64,000 bases of DNA from Anaerolineae bacterium. Lineage in GTDB: Bacteria > Chloroflexota > Anaerolineae > Aggregatilineales > Phototrophicaceae. Below the pieces are notes generated by a model that was not told the origin of the DNA, did no database searches, and saw only the letters and a list, made by a program, of their open reading frames with translations. A program made the translations under genes and the position numbers. The DNA lies in contig JAJDUC010000028.1 of NCBI GenBank assembly GCA_022826865.1, positions 147,919 through 211,918 of the forward strand, given 5' to 3'. Of the stretch, positions 18,399-26,770 are shown piece by piece; within the stretch, counting starts at the first letter, position 1; each line of letters opens with the position of its first letter.

Positions 18399-19652
18399 TT
18401 ATAAGGGGCGCTGTTCCAGCGCGGCGGCGACATCGTCATCCCGACTGACCACCAAGGTGGGTATCTTGGCCAATTGTAGCATGCCCAGCTGCGAGGCCGA
18501 GTCAAGCTGCGGATTGAAGGTTTGGGGATCGATAAATACGCAGACCGGGCGAACGCCGCGCCGTTGCAGCACCTGCGCTTCGTTGATCCAGTCTTGTTCC
18601 AGCGACGCTGTGATGATGAGCAGCGTCGTGCCGCGCGTGAACTGGTGCGTCTCCAGGGAGAGCATCTCACGCAGGGCATAATTCGACTTGCTCCGCGCGA
18701 TTGCCAAAGCCTGAAAGATGCGAGTCAGCTGACGATTGCCGCGATCGGGCTGGAATACTTGGCGGTAGGGCGTATAAGCGGCGAAACCGACGACGCGTTC
18801 GTCGTCGATAAAGTGTTTCGCGAGTGAAGCGGCTATGACGGCGCCGTATTCTTCGGTCGAGGGCGGGATGCGCTGCGCCCGTGGCGCGATGCGGATCAAT
18901 CTCCCGACTCGCTGCAGGCTGCTGTGTTCGGCCAGCGAGTTGGCGGAGAAATCGCTGAAGAGCCAGATATCCACCAGGGGATCGAGTTCAAATTCTTTGA
19001 CCATGATGCTGCCGGTGCGCGCTGTCGAGCGCCAATGAATGCGATTCATGCTGTCGCCGGGCACATAATCGCGAATGCTGCTGGCGTTTGTGGTGACCTG
19101 GTGTGTCAGCTGGCGCTGCGCATCGCCGCCGGAAAGGAAACCCACCGGCAAGATCACGCGTTTCAACTCAACCGTCATCGGATATACGATCAGCCTCTCG
19201 GTCGCGTACACCTGGCGCGGCGAGCGAAACAATCCAAACGGGTCTCCACTGACAACGGTCATCGGGCCCAGTTGAAACTCGCCGCGAATAGAACAGATGG
19301 TGTCGACTTCCCAGGTATACTCGCGGCGCCCGAAGAGTGTCGGGACGACGTGGCTTGCCCGGTGCCCGGGCAAAGTCGAGTGGTCGCGGATCTCCAGCCA
19401 GAGCTTGGGCAGGATGCCGCGTTTGCGAACGCTGAAAGATTCGCTGAAGACTCGGCCGACTTGCGACCGGCGCGTGCGTGTGCTGCGGCGCACTACGATC
19501 CCGCGCAGTGAAATCAAGGTCCAAACCAAGGACAAAAGCATAAGCGCAGCGATCAGGTAGGCGATGTTGAAGAGATCGGCTCGCCCAGTGAACAATCCGG
19601 TCAGCAGGCTGATAATCGTGAGAATGTAAAGCGCGTTGCGGCGTCCGGGCAT
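18399..19652 (-). CDS. DUF58 domain protein (MoxR partner)
   Basis: The product (417 aa) has two N-terminal membrane helices (7-50) and a soluble part with the DUF58 hallmark VPGDSMNRIHWRSTART followed by MVKEFE, then a von Willebrand A-like region with a DFSAN motif. Proteins of this type are usually encoded after a MoxR AAA+ ATPase and are thought to act with it in assembly or maturation of other proteins. Here the moxR stop is only five bases upstream, so the pair is one operon. Target unknown. Confidence 0.88.
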   Translation of the reverse strand: MPGRRNALYILTIISLLTGLFTGRADLFNIAYLIAALMLLSLVWTLISLRGIVVRRSTRTRRSQVGRVFSESFSVRKRGILPKLWLEIRDHSTLPGHRASHVVPTLFGRREYTWEVDTICSIRGEFQLGPMTVVSGDPFGLFRSPRQVYATERLIVYPMTVELKRVILPVGFLSGGDAQRQLTHQVTTNASSIRDYVPGDSMNRIHWRSTARTGSIMVKEFELDPLVDIWLFSDFSANSLAEHSSLQRVGRLIRIAPRAQRIPPSTEEYGAVIAASLAKHFIDDERVVGFAAYTPYRQVFQPDRGNRQLTRIFQALAIARSKSNYALREMLSLETHQFTRGTTLLIITASLEQDWINEAQVLQRRGVRPVCVFIDPQTFNPQLDSASQLGMLQLAKIPTLVVSRDDDVAAALEQRPL

Positions 19653-19657
19653 GGCGG

Positions 19658-20656
19658 CTAACGCACTGAGGCGCCTGGCACCGGCGTGCTTTGCAGGATG
19701 TCCTGCACGACCGTGCGAGAAGTGATGTTCTTGATGCGCGCGGCCGGGCCGACAATGATGCGATGGGCCAGGGTCACTTCGGCCAGCGCCTTGACATCAT
19801 CGGGAATCACAAAGTCGCGCCCGGTCATCGCGGCGCGCGCCTGCGCCGTCCGGAAGAGCGCGAGAGAACCACGCGGACTGCTGCCCAGATAGACATCCGC
19901 ATGGCGGCGCGAGGCCGTGATAAGATTGATGATATACTGCTGCACTTCTTTGGCGACGTAGACATCTTTTATCAGTTGCTGCGCCGCCAGCAATTCTTGC
20001 AGGGTCGCGACTTGCTGCAGATTCTGCAGCGGATGCTGGTACTGCTGCGCGGCCAGGATCTTAAGTTCATCGTTCGGCTGCGGATAACCCATCTGAATGC
20101 GAATCAGAAAGCGATCCAGCTGCGCCTCGGGCAGGGGAAACGTGCCTTCATATTCAATCGGATTCTGCGTCGCCATGATCAAGAAAGGATTGCTCAGCCG
20201 ATACGTGACGCCATCGACCGTCATCTGTCCCTCTTCCATCGCCTCCAGCAGCGCGGATTGCGTCTTGGGCGTCGCCCGGTTAATCTCATCGGCAAGGACG
20301 ATCTGCGCCATGATTGGCCCGGGGCGAAACTCAAACTCTCTCGTCTTGGGATTAAAAATGGAAACGCCGGTGATGTCTGATGGCAGCATGTCCGGCGTGA
20401 ACTGTATGCGATTGAAGCTGCAGCCCACCGCCCGCGCCAGGGACTTCGCCATCATGGTCTTGCCGACGCCGGGGATGTCTTCCAGCAGAATATGGCCGCG
20501 GCAGAGCAGGCCAAGCGCGGTGAGCCGAATTTCGTTATTCTTGCCCATGATGACTTGCCCAACGCTGGAAACAATGCGCTCCGCGATCTCCTGCACCGTA
20601 ACCGTCGCCTGCGGGACTTGCGCAGTGCGTTGGGTCGTTCTGTATTCTTCATTCAT
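19658..20656 (-). CDS. MoxR-family AAA+ ATPase
   Basis: Chaperone-like AAA+ ATPase of 332 aa. Walker A is GVGKTMMA (63-70), Walker B is VLADEINR, sensor 1 is [22 protein letters not shown], and the C-terminal [16 protein letters not shown] carries sensor 2, all characteristic of MoxR. It leads the moxR-DUF58-oxidase group. A TATACT box lies about 40 bp upstream of the ATG but no good -35 box is seen. Confidence 0.93.
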   Translation of the reverse strand: MNEEYRTTQRTAQVPQATVTVQEIAERIVSSVGQVIMGKNNEIRLTALGLLCRGHILLEDIPGVGKTMMAKSLARAVGCSFNRIQFTPDMLPSDITGVSIFNPKTREFEFRPGPIMAQIVLADEINRATPKTQSALLEAMEEGQMTVDGVTYRLSNPFLIMATQNPIEYEGTFPLPEAQLDRFLIRIQMGYPQPNDELKILAAQQYQHPLQNLQQVATLQELLAAQQLIKDVYVAKEVQQYIINLITASRRHADVYLGSSPRGSLALFRTAQARAAMTGRDFVIPDDVKALAEVTLAHRIIVGPAARIKNITSRTVVQDILQSTPVPGASVR

Positions 20657-20760
20657 GTATTCAATTCCAGTTGCGCGAACCTTCTCACTAAAGTATATCT
20701 GAATACAGTTTGTCGGTGACCGCCGCCAAGCCTCCCTTCGGCGACTCGCGTCGCTTCAGC

Positions 20761-20788
20761 TTGCCGAAACTTGGTCCTCAAGTATAAT
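20761..20788 (+). promoter_or_regulatory. Promoter upstream of the Roadblock gene
   Basis: TTGCCG (20761-20766) and TATAAT (20783-20788) are spaced by 16 bp. The nearest plus-strand gene starts at 20950, giving a leader of about 155 nt. The leader includes a TCAGAT/ATCTGA inverted repeat near 20868-20892. I see no coding sequence in 20657-20949. Confidence 0.55.
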
Positions 20789-20949
20789 AGATTGCGGCAG
20801 GATGCTTCATGGCAATCCTGAGTTTCCGAAATATGCAAACCGAAGTTTAGCATCCCACATGTGGCCATCAGATTGGATTATGGATATCTGAGGCGGTTCG
20901 TGTTTGATTTTGCGTTTGGACCGCTACACTGCAATTCCAGGGCGGTAGC

Positions 20950-21321
20950 GTGATCGGCTTGAAGAATGACCGCATAACCGAGCGCCTGGAGGCTTTGCGC
21001 GACATGACGCCCGAGCTTGAAGCGGCGGCCTTAATCGGCGTCGAAGGCCTGACCATCGCCGCGTCATCATCTGAGGAATCGGATGACGAGCATTTAGCCG
21101 CGATGTCGGCCGCGATGTTAGCCTTGGGCGACCGCATCGCGTCCGAGCTCGGACGCGGAGAGTTGGAACAGCTCTATATCAAGGGGGACAAGGGCTACGT
21201 GCTATTGATGGGCGTAGACGAACGAGCGGTGCTGACGGCCCTGGCCAGCGCTGAGGCGAAACTGGGCCTGCTGTTCCTTGAATTGCGCCGGGCTGTTGAG
21301 GCCGTCCGACTGCTATTGTAG
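20950..21321 (+). CDS. Roadblock/LC7 domain protein
   Basis: A single-domain protein of 123 aa. The pattern MTPELEAAALIGVEGLTIA, then AAMSAAMLALGDRIASELGRG and LYIKGDKGYVLLMGV matches the Roadblock/LC7 fold, which in bacteria usually partners small Ras-like GTPases such as MglA and controls polarity or signalling. No such GTPase is adjacent, so the partner is unknown. The start is GTG at 20950 with AGGGCGG just upstream. It lies 67 bp before pyrG on the same strand. Confidence 0.8.
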   Translation: MIGLKNDRITERLEALRDMTPELEAAALIGVEGLTIAASSSEESDDEHLAAMSAAMLALGDRIASELGRGELEQLYIKGDKGYVLLMGVDERAVLTALASAEAKLGLLFLELRRAVEAVRLLL

Positions 21322-21388
21322 CGCTGTAACGGCCCGCAAACGAGCCCGTCTTCCGCTGTGTGATGACAATGGCAAGTAGATTGGATAG

Positions 21389-23047
21389 ATGGCAGTGAAA
21401 CCCAAATACATCTTTTGCACCGGCGGTGTCGTCAGTTCGGTTGGCAAAGGGCTGACTGTCGCGGCTATCGGCCGCATTCTGAAGGCGCGCGGACTGAAGG
21501 TCGCCATACAGAAGTTGGACCCTTATCTGAATGTCGATCCCGGCACGATGAGCCCTTACCAGCATGGCGAGGTCTTCGTCACCGCGGATGGCGCCGAAAC
21601 TGACCTTGATCTGGGACATTATGAGCGCTTCACCGACGAAAATGTCAGCCGCCTCTCCAATGTGACCGCGGGCCAGGTCTACCTCACAGTGATTGAGAAG
21701 GAACGCAAGGGCGATTATCTTGGCGGCACGATCCAGGTCGTCCCGCATATTACAAACGAAATCAAACGCTGCATCAAGCTGCTCGGTCAACAGACCTCCG
21801 CCGATGTGGTCCTCGTAGAAGTTGGCGGCACCGCGGGCGACATCGAAAGTTTGCCTTTCCTGGAGGCGCTGCGCCAATTGCGCACGGAACTCAAGCGGCG
21901 CGACACGCTGTCCGTCCATGTCACCTTTTTGCCGCATATTGGCGCGACAGACGAACTGAAGACCAAACCGACCCAGCACAGCGTTCGGGAGTTGCGTGGC
22001 ATCGGCATTCAGCCGAATGTCATCATTGCCCGCAGCGATCACCCCGTCACTGAAGACATCATGAGCAAGATCGCGCTCTTCTGCGATGTCGATGAAGACG
22101 CCGTTATCCCCCTTGAGACGGTGAAAAATATCTACGCCGTGCCGCTTTCGATCGAAGAAACGGGCTTGGGAGATTTCATCCTCAATCATTTCCGGCTGGA
22201 TGCCGATCCGCCCGATTTATCGGAATGGCAGGAGATTATCAGCAAGCGCCGCGAGGTCAGAGACCGGCTGCGCATCGGAATCGTCGGCAAATATGTTGAG
22301 TTGCGCGACGCTTATATGTCAGTGAAAGAATCCATTGCGCATGCCGCCATCCGGCAAAATCAGGATGTGGAGATACGTTGGATCCATTCCGGCGAGTTGG
22401 AGAAAGGCAAACGCCTCGACGAGCTGCACGGTCTTGACGGCATCATTGTGCCCAGCGGATTTGGCTACCGCGGGATCGAAGGCAAGATCAAAGCGGCGCG
22501 CTACGCGCGTGAGAACAAGGTGCCTTATCTCGGCTTGTGCCTCGGCATGCAAGTCATGTGTATCGAATTTGCGCGCAACGTCTTGCAATTGGAGGACGCG
22601 AACAGCAGCGAATTTGACATGAGCACGCCGCATCCAGTGATTGATCTGATGGCGGAGCAACGGGCGATCACAGATATGGGCGGGACGATGCGTCTGGGCG
22701 AATATCCCTGCATTCTGCAGCCCAGGTCGCTGGCGGCGCAAGCCTACCAGGCCGATCGGATTATGGAACGACACCGGCATCGCTTCGAGTTCAATAATCA
22801 CTATCGGGAGACTTTCAGCGCCAGCGGTCTCAGTTTCTCCGGATTGAGCCCGGATCGTGTGCTCGTGGAAATCGCGGAGTTGCAGGATCATCCCTTCATG
22901 CTGGGCTGCCAGTTCCATCCGGAGTTCTTGAGCCGGCCAAACCGGCCGCATCCGCTGTTTTCCGCTTTCATCGAAGCATCGACGGAATACCGGGATGAAA
23001 TCGGCAGAATCTCGGTGGAGTCGGCCTGGGGCAAAGACCAGGCTTAA
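21389..23047 (+). CDS. pyrG: CTP synthase (glutamine hydrolysing)
   Basis: Aminates UTP to CTP using ATP and glutamine. The synthetase domain (1-270) begins KYIFCTGGVVSSVGKG and has LDPYLNVDPGTMSPYQHGEV and the Mg/UTP segment VEVGGTAGDIES. The class I glutaminase domain (290-552) shows the catalytic Cys in YLGLCLGMQ and the His/Glu pair in GCQFHPEF. Length 552 aa is typical. It is followed 75 bp later by the ADA-like gene; between them lies a 15-bp palindrome, AGGCCTCCGAGGCCT (23080-23094). Confidence 0.97.
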   Translation: MAVKPKYIFCTGGVVSSVGKGLTVAAIGRILKARGLKVAIQKLDPYLNVDPGTMSPYQHGEVFVTADGAETDLDLGHYERFTDENVSRLSNVTAGQVYLTVIEKERKGDYLGGTIQVVPHITNEIKRCIKLLGQQTSADVVLVEVGGTAGDIESLPFLEALRQLRTELKRRDTLSVHVTFLPHIGATDELKTKPTQHSVRELRGIGIQPNVIIARSDHPVTEDIMSKIALFCDVDEDAVIPLETVKNIYAVPLSIEETGLGDFILNHFRLDADPPDLSEWQEIISKRREVRDRLRIGIVGKYVELRDAYMSVKESIAHAAIRQNQDVEIRWIHSGELEKGKRLDELHGLDGIIVPSGFGYRGIEGKIKAARYARENKVPYLGLCLGMQVMCIEFARNVLQLEDANSSEFDMSTPHPVIDLMAEQRAITDMGGTMRLGEYPCILQPRSLAAQAYQADRIMERHRHRFEFNNHYRETFSASGLSFSGLSPDRVLVEIAELQDHPFMLGCQFHPEFLSRPNRPHPLFSAFIEASTEYRDEIGRISVESAWGKDQA

Positions 23048-23122
23048 GCCCTCGCAGCGCCGCGGCCGGGTTAGCCGTTAGGCCTCCGAGGCCTCTAGGC
23101 GCCAAGTTAGAAGGAATCAGTT

Positions 23123-24166
23123 ATGTCCCTGAGCGAATTTGTCGCATCCCTGCCCAAAGTTGAACTCAACCTGCATCTAACCGGCGCCTTTCGCAAAGAT
23201 AGCCTGCTGCTCCTGGCCGATCAAAATGCCGTGCCGTCAACTCAAGAAGACTTTCCGCACTGGCTGGGTTTGCTCGACGCGCCTGATTATGAGCAATTGG
23301 AAGAGATTGCGCGTATGGCGGGCAGTTGGGTGATGTATCCGGAAGATATCGCGCTCGTCGTTTACGATATCGGGGTCGCGCTTGCCAAGCAAAACGTGCG
23401 CTATGCGGAAATCGCGGTAGCGCCGTCGGACTTCATCGGCGCCGCTCAAATGAACTTCGATACCTTTATTGACGCGCTCAACGATGGTCGCGACCGCGCC
23501 CTGCGCGGCTGGGGCGTAGACATGGCCTGGATTCTCTGCATCCCGCGCGACAACCCGCGCGCCGGCGACGATGTCGCGCGCTGGGCGACCGGGAGCGCCG
23601 CCGCCGCGCGCAACGTGGTCGCGATGGGTCTCACCGGGCGGGAAGACGCGCAGCCCATCGGGCAGTTCCGCCGCGCCTTCGCCACCGCGCAAAAGAAGCA
23701 AGTCCCCACTGTTGCCAATGCCGCCAGCGCCCTGGGCGCCGGCGGCATGGAGGAGGCCCTAAGCGAGCTGCAGCCGCAGCGCTTGGTCGATTCCTGGGGA
23801 ATTGTGGAAGACAAGGGGCTTCTCAATCACATTGTCGAATCTGGCTTGCCGCTTGTCGTTTCGATGTCGCGGGCGCAGAGATTGGGCATGATCAAGACGA
23901 TGGGCGATTATCCGCTGAAGGCCCTGTACGAGGCGAATGTCCAGATCATGCTTTCCTCCGGCATGCCGTCGCTTTACGGGACGACCCTGAACGATGAATA
24001 TGTGGCGGCCGCGGAGGAATGCGGATTGCAAATCGATGATCTGATTTTGATCATGCGGCGCTCCATCGAAAACTCATTCCTGGATGCCGAGCGCAAAGCC
24101 GAGCTTCTGCAGCGCTTCGAATTCGATGCGAAGACCGCGCTCGCCACCTATATCGGCCGCAACTGA
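23123..24166 (+). CDS. Adenosine deaminase-like protein lacking catalytic residues
   Basis: Full-length (347 aa) homologue of adenosine/adenine deaminase by overall alignment: KVELNLHLTGAF (12-23), VRYAEIAVAPS (92-102), the GLTGRED segment and the C-terminal helix SIENSFLDAERKAELLQRF all match. Yet the metal and catalytic residues are changed: HxH is N16-L-H18, HAGE is N199-A-A-S202, the Gly-His-Gly His is Asp223, and the Asp-Asp pair is Gly280-Met281. Only His18 remains. Deaminase activity is therefore unlikely; a ligand-binding or regulatory role is inference. A good AAGGA site precedes the ATG. No frameshift or stop is present, so it seems maintained. Confidence 0.8.
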   Translation: MSLSEFVASLPKVELNLHLTGAFRKDSLLLLADQNAVPSTQEDFPHWLGLLDAPDYEQLEEIARMAGSWVMYPEDIALVVYDIGVALAKQNVRYAEIAVAPSDFIGAAQMNFDTFIDALNDGRDRALRGWGVDMAWILCIPRDNPRAGDDVARWATGSAAAARNVVAMGLTGREDAQPIGQFRRAFATAQKKQVPTVANAASALGAGGMEEALSELQPQRLVDSWGIVEDKGLLNHIVESGLPLVVSMSRAQRLGMIKTMGDYPLKALYEANVQIMLSSGMPSLYGTTLNDEYVAAAEECGLQIDDLILIMRRSIENSFLDAERKAELLQRFEFDAKTALATYIGRN

Positions 24167-24204
24167 ATTCTATTGGGCCGTTCCCGCGCCCCGGCTGGAG
24201 AGGG

Positions 24205-24642
24205 CTATTCCACCGGCGTCACCTCAATATTGCCATAGATGCTGTCGTCGATTGGCAGAGTAATTATAAGGCGTCCGCCGCTATCCACTTTGGCGCGCGC
24301 ATCCTGACCTTTCACCGGGATCGTCAACTCGACCGCGCGCGTCACCGGGCCAAAACGCCGCTCCTGCAACAGATATCGGGCGGTGGTGGGCGTGGCCTCC
24401 GGCTCGGTGCGCGCGGCGATGGTCAAGACATTGGTCTCCAAACTGATTTCGATGCTGTCCTTTATCAAGCCGTCGATGGCCTCCGTACAAATGTAGAGGT
24501 TGCCATCGGCCTCGTACATATCCAGAAGCAGTTGCTCTGCGCTGCTGGTCACGGCGCGAATGCCCTTTTCAAACTGCTTGGTAATCTGCTCGCCAAGGTT
24601 TTGGACTTCTTTCAGCGGGTCAAAGCGCGGTTCGTTCGTCAT
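24205..24642 (-). CDS. Hsp20/alpha-crystallin-like small heat-shock protein
   Basis: The product (145 aa) has an N-terminal amphipathic segment (1-45) and then an alpha-crystallin-like beta domain: LYICTEAIDGLIKDSIEISLE, then LTIAARTE, RRFGPVTRAVELTIPV and GGRLIITLP. Small heat-shock proteins bind unfolding proteins without ATP. The usual A-x-x-x-N-G-V-L motif is weakly kept as AKVDSGGRLIITLP and there is no clear IxI tail. Its promoter has a perfect TATAAT box. It converges on the ADA-like gene. Confidence 0.82.
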   Translation of the reverse strand: MTNEPRFDPLKEVQNLGEQITKQFEKGIRAVTSSAEQLLLDMYEADGNLYICTEAIDGLIKDSIEISLETNVLTIAARTEPEATPTTARYLLQERRFGPVTRAVELTIPVKGQDARAKVDSGGRLIITLPIDDSIYGNIEVTPVE

Positions 24643-24674
24643 TTGAATTCCTCATGGTAGGGCTTGTTCACCAT

Positions 24675-24705
24675 ATTATACGAAGTTCAGCCGGTTTTGT
24701 CGCAA
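24675..24705 (-). promoter_or_regulatory. Promoter of the hsp20-like gene
   Basis: On the minus strand TTGCGA (24705-24700) and a perfect TATAAT (24680-24675) are separated by 19 bp, slightly long. The predicted start of transcription is about 25 nt before the ATG at 24642, which is preceded by GAGGAA. No heat-shock CIRCE repeat is seen. Confidence 0.45.
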
Positions 24706-24772
24706 GCGCGGGCGCGCGTCGCCGGCATGCGACAGCCATGCTTTTCAAGCGGAACTAAAGTCTTTAATATTC

Positions 24773-24814
24773 CTCTCTTGTTGATTATCATGCGCCGAGC
24801 GCGAAACAAGAGAG
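24773..24814 (+). promoter_or_regulatory. Inverted repeat over the pheA ribosome-binding region
   Basis: CTCTCTTGTT (24773-24782) and AACAAGAGAG (24805-24814) are perfect 10-bp inverted arms around a 22-nt loop. The 3' arm ends 10 nt before the pheA ATG, so the hairpin could mask or present the ribosome-binding site. No known riboswitch or T-box class is recognised. Confidence 0.45.
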
Positions 24815-24824
24815 CGAAAGCCAA

Positions 24825-25658
24825 ATGCCTAAAGTTGCCTACCAAGGAATACGGGGCGCCAATTCAGAAATCGCCCTGCGACAACATTTTGGCGATGATT
24901 TCGAGGCGCATCCCTGCCCGGACTTCAATCATCTGTTTGACAGGCTGCATTCGCGGGAAGTGGACTACAGCTTGCTTCCCGTGGAAAACGCGGTGGCGGG
25001 CTCGATCAGCGGCGCTTATGAATTGCTGCTGGATCACGATGTGCGGATACAAGCCGAGCTGATTCTACATGTGCATCATGCGCTGCTGGCGAACCGCGGT
25101 ACGACGCTGGACGAAATCAAAGAAGTGCGTTCTCATCCGCAGGCATTGCTCCAGTGCGAACGATACTTGAAACGGCACGGCATCGAATCAATCGGCTGGT
25201 ACGACACGGCCGGCGCCGCCCAAGATCTGGCGGAATCGCCGGCGCCTGGCGTCGGCGCGATCGCGTCTGCATTGGCTGGCGAGCTCTATGGCCTGGATTT
25301 GCTCGCGGCCGAAATCGAAGATGAGCCTTTCAATTTCACGCGCTTCCTCTTGATGGGCCATGGCGATCCCGCGCCATCCGATTACAACAAGACCTCAATT
25401 GTCTTCGCGACGCGCAATCGACCGGCGGCGCTCTATGAATGCCTCGGGGAGTTTGCCAAGCGCGATCTAAACCTCACCAAGCTGGAATCTCGCCCGCGGC
25501 GGAACCGGCCTTGGGAGTCGCTCTTCTACCTCGATTTCGAAGGACATTGGCAGGAACCGCGCTGCCAGGAATTGCTGATGCAACTGCTTCAGTTGACGTC
25601 CTTTGTCAAAATGCTGGGTTCTTATCCGGCCGTGCGTTCCGGCACAGTCGGCATGTAG
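24825..25658 (+). CDS. pheA: Prephenate dehydratase
   Basis: Converts prephenate to phenylpyruvate in phenylalanine synthesis. The catalytic domain (1-185) has VAYQGIRGANSE, LLPVENAVAGSI and the active-site NFTRFLLM. The C-terminal ACT domain (195-277) has the ESRPRRNRPWESLFYLDFEG signature for phenylalanine feedback inhibition. There is no chorismate mutase domain. Length 277 aa is typical of monofunctional enzymes. asd follows after about 15 bp. Confidence 0.95.
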   Translation: MPKVAYQGIRGANSEIALRQHFGDDFEAHPCPDFNHLFDRLHSREVDYSLLPVENAVAGSISGAYELLLDHDVRIQAELILHVHHALLANRGTTLDEIKEVRSHPQALLQCERYLKRHGIESIGWYDTAGAAQDLAESPAPGVGAIASALAGELYGLDLLAAEIEDEPFNFTRFLLMGHGDPAPSDYNKTSIVFATRNRPAALYECLGEFAKRDLNLTKLESRPRRNRPWESLFYLDFEGHWQEPRCQELLMQLLQLTSFVKMLGSYPAVRSGTVGM

Positions 25659-25672
25659 GATAGGTGAACAAA

Positions 25673-26755
25673 ATGCAGAAACTCGATGTGGCGATCCTGG
25701 GCGCCACCGGCGCAGTCGGGCAACGCTTCATTCAATTGCTGAACGACCATCCCTGGTTTCGCGTTGCGGAAGTTGTCGCTTCCAGCCGAAGCGCCAGCCG
25801 GCCTTACGGCGAGGCGGCGCGCTGGGTGCTGGATGGCAACCCGCCGGCCAACGTAGCCGACTTGACGGTGAAATCTCTCGATGACAATTTCGATTCGCCT
25901 CTGGTGTTTTCGGCCCTGCCCAAGGAAGCGGCTCTCAGGCGTGAGCTTGAATTGGCGGCGGCCGGCCATGTCGTTTGCAGCAACGCTTCGGCCAATCGCA
26001 TGCTGCCCGATGTCCCGCTGCTGCTGCCGGAAGTCAATGGTGACCATATAGATCTCATCGAAACTCAGCGGCGGAAGCGCGGCTGGCGCAGCGGCGCCCT
26101 CGTCGCCAATTCCAATTGCACCGTGATGCCGGTGGTAATGGCGCTGAAGCCGCTGCTCAAATACGGCGTCAGACGGTTGCATCTTGTGAGTGAACAAGCC
26201 GTCAGCGGCGCCGGTTACCCCGGCGTCCCGTCCCTGGATATCATTGACAATATCGTACCCTTTGTGCCGGGCGACGAAGGCAAAATGGAAACCGAATCGC
26301 GCAAGATATTGGGGAATTACGCTGGCGGCGTGATTGAAGAACTGGATATGGTCGTCAGCGCCACATGTACGCGCGTGCCCGTTTTGGATGGGCATTTGAT
26401 CAACATTTCGCTAGACCTGGCGGAGAAGCCGCGCATTGCCGATATCATTGCTGATTGGGAAGGTTTTGTTGCGGATGAACCTGTTCCGAATTTGCCCAGC
26501 GCGCCCTCCGCGCCACTGCAATATCTCAATCAGATCGATCGTCCGCAGCCCCGCCGCGATCGCGATGCCGGCGCCGGCATGATGACAAGCATCGGTCGCT
26601 TGCGCGAATGCCCGGTCTTGGGCTATAAGTTCGCGGCGCTGTCACACAATACGATTCGCGGCGCCGCCGGCTGCAGCATCTTGAATGCCGAATTGCTGGG
26701 GGTGAAGGGATATATTGAAGGTTTCCCGGCGTCGGAAGCGGCTTTGGCCGGCTAG
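25673..26755 (+). CDS. asd: Aspartate-semialdehyde dehydrogenase
   Basis: Reduces aspartyl-4-phosphate to the semialdehyde in the lysine, threonine, methionine and diaminopimelate pathway. The product (360 aa) starts MQKLDVAILGATGAVGQRF, shows the active-site Cys in VANSNCTVMP and the base His in SHNTIRGAAG, and has the SEQAVSGAGYPG segment of the fungal/archaeal-type subfamily. ATG at 25673 is preferred because AGGATAGG is at proper distance; a GTG at 25664 gives three more residues but is too close to that site. It converges on the transpeptidase gene. Confidence 0.95.
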   Translation: MQKLDVAILGATGAVGQRFIQLLNDHPWFRVAEVVASSRSASRPYGEAARWVLDGNPPANVADLTVKSLDDNFDSPLVFSALPKEAALRRELELAAAGHVVCSNASANRMLPDVPLLLPEVNGDHIDLIETQRRKRGWRSGALVANSNCTVMPVVMALKPLLKYGVRRLHLVSEQAVSGAGYPGVPSLDIIDNIVPFVPGDEGKMETESRKILGNYAGGVIEELDMVVSATCTRVPVLDGHLINISLDLAEKPRIADIIADWEGFVADEPVPNLPSAPSAPLQYLNQIDRPQPRRDRDAGAGMMTSIGRLRECPVLGYKFAALSHNTIRGAAGCSILNAELLGVKGYIEGFPASEAALAG

Positions 26756-26770
26756 GCGCGCCGAAGGGTC

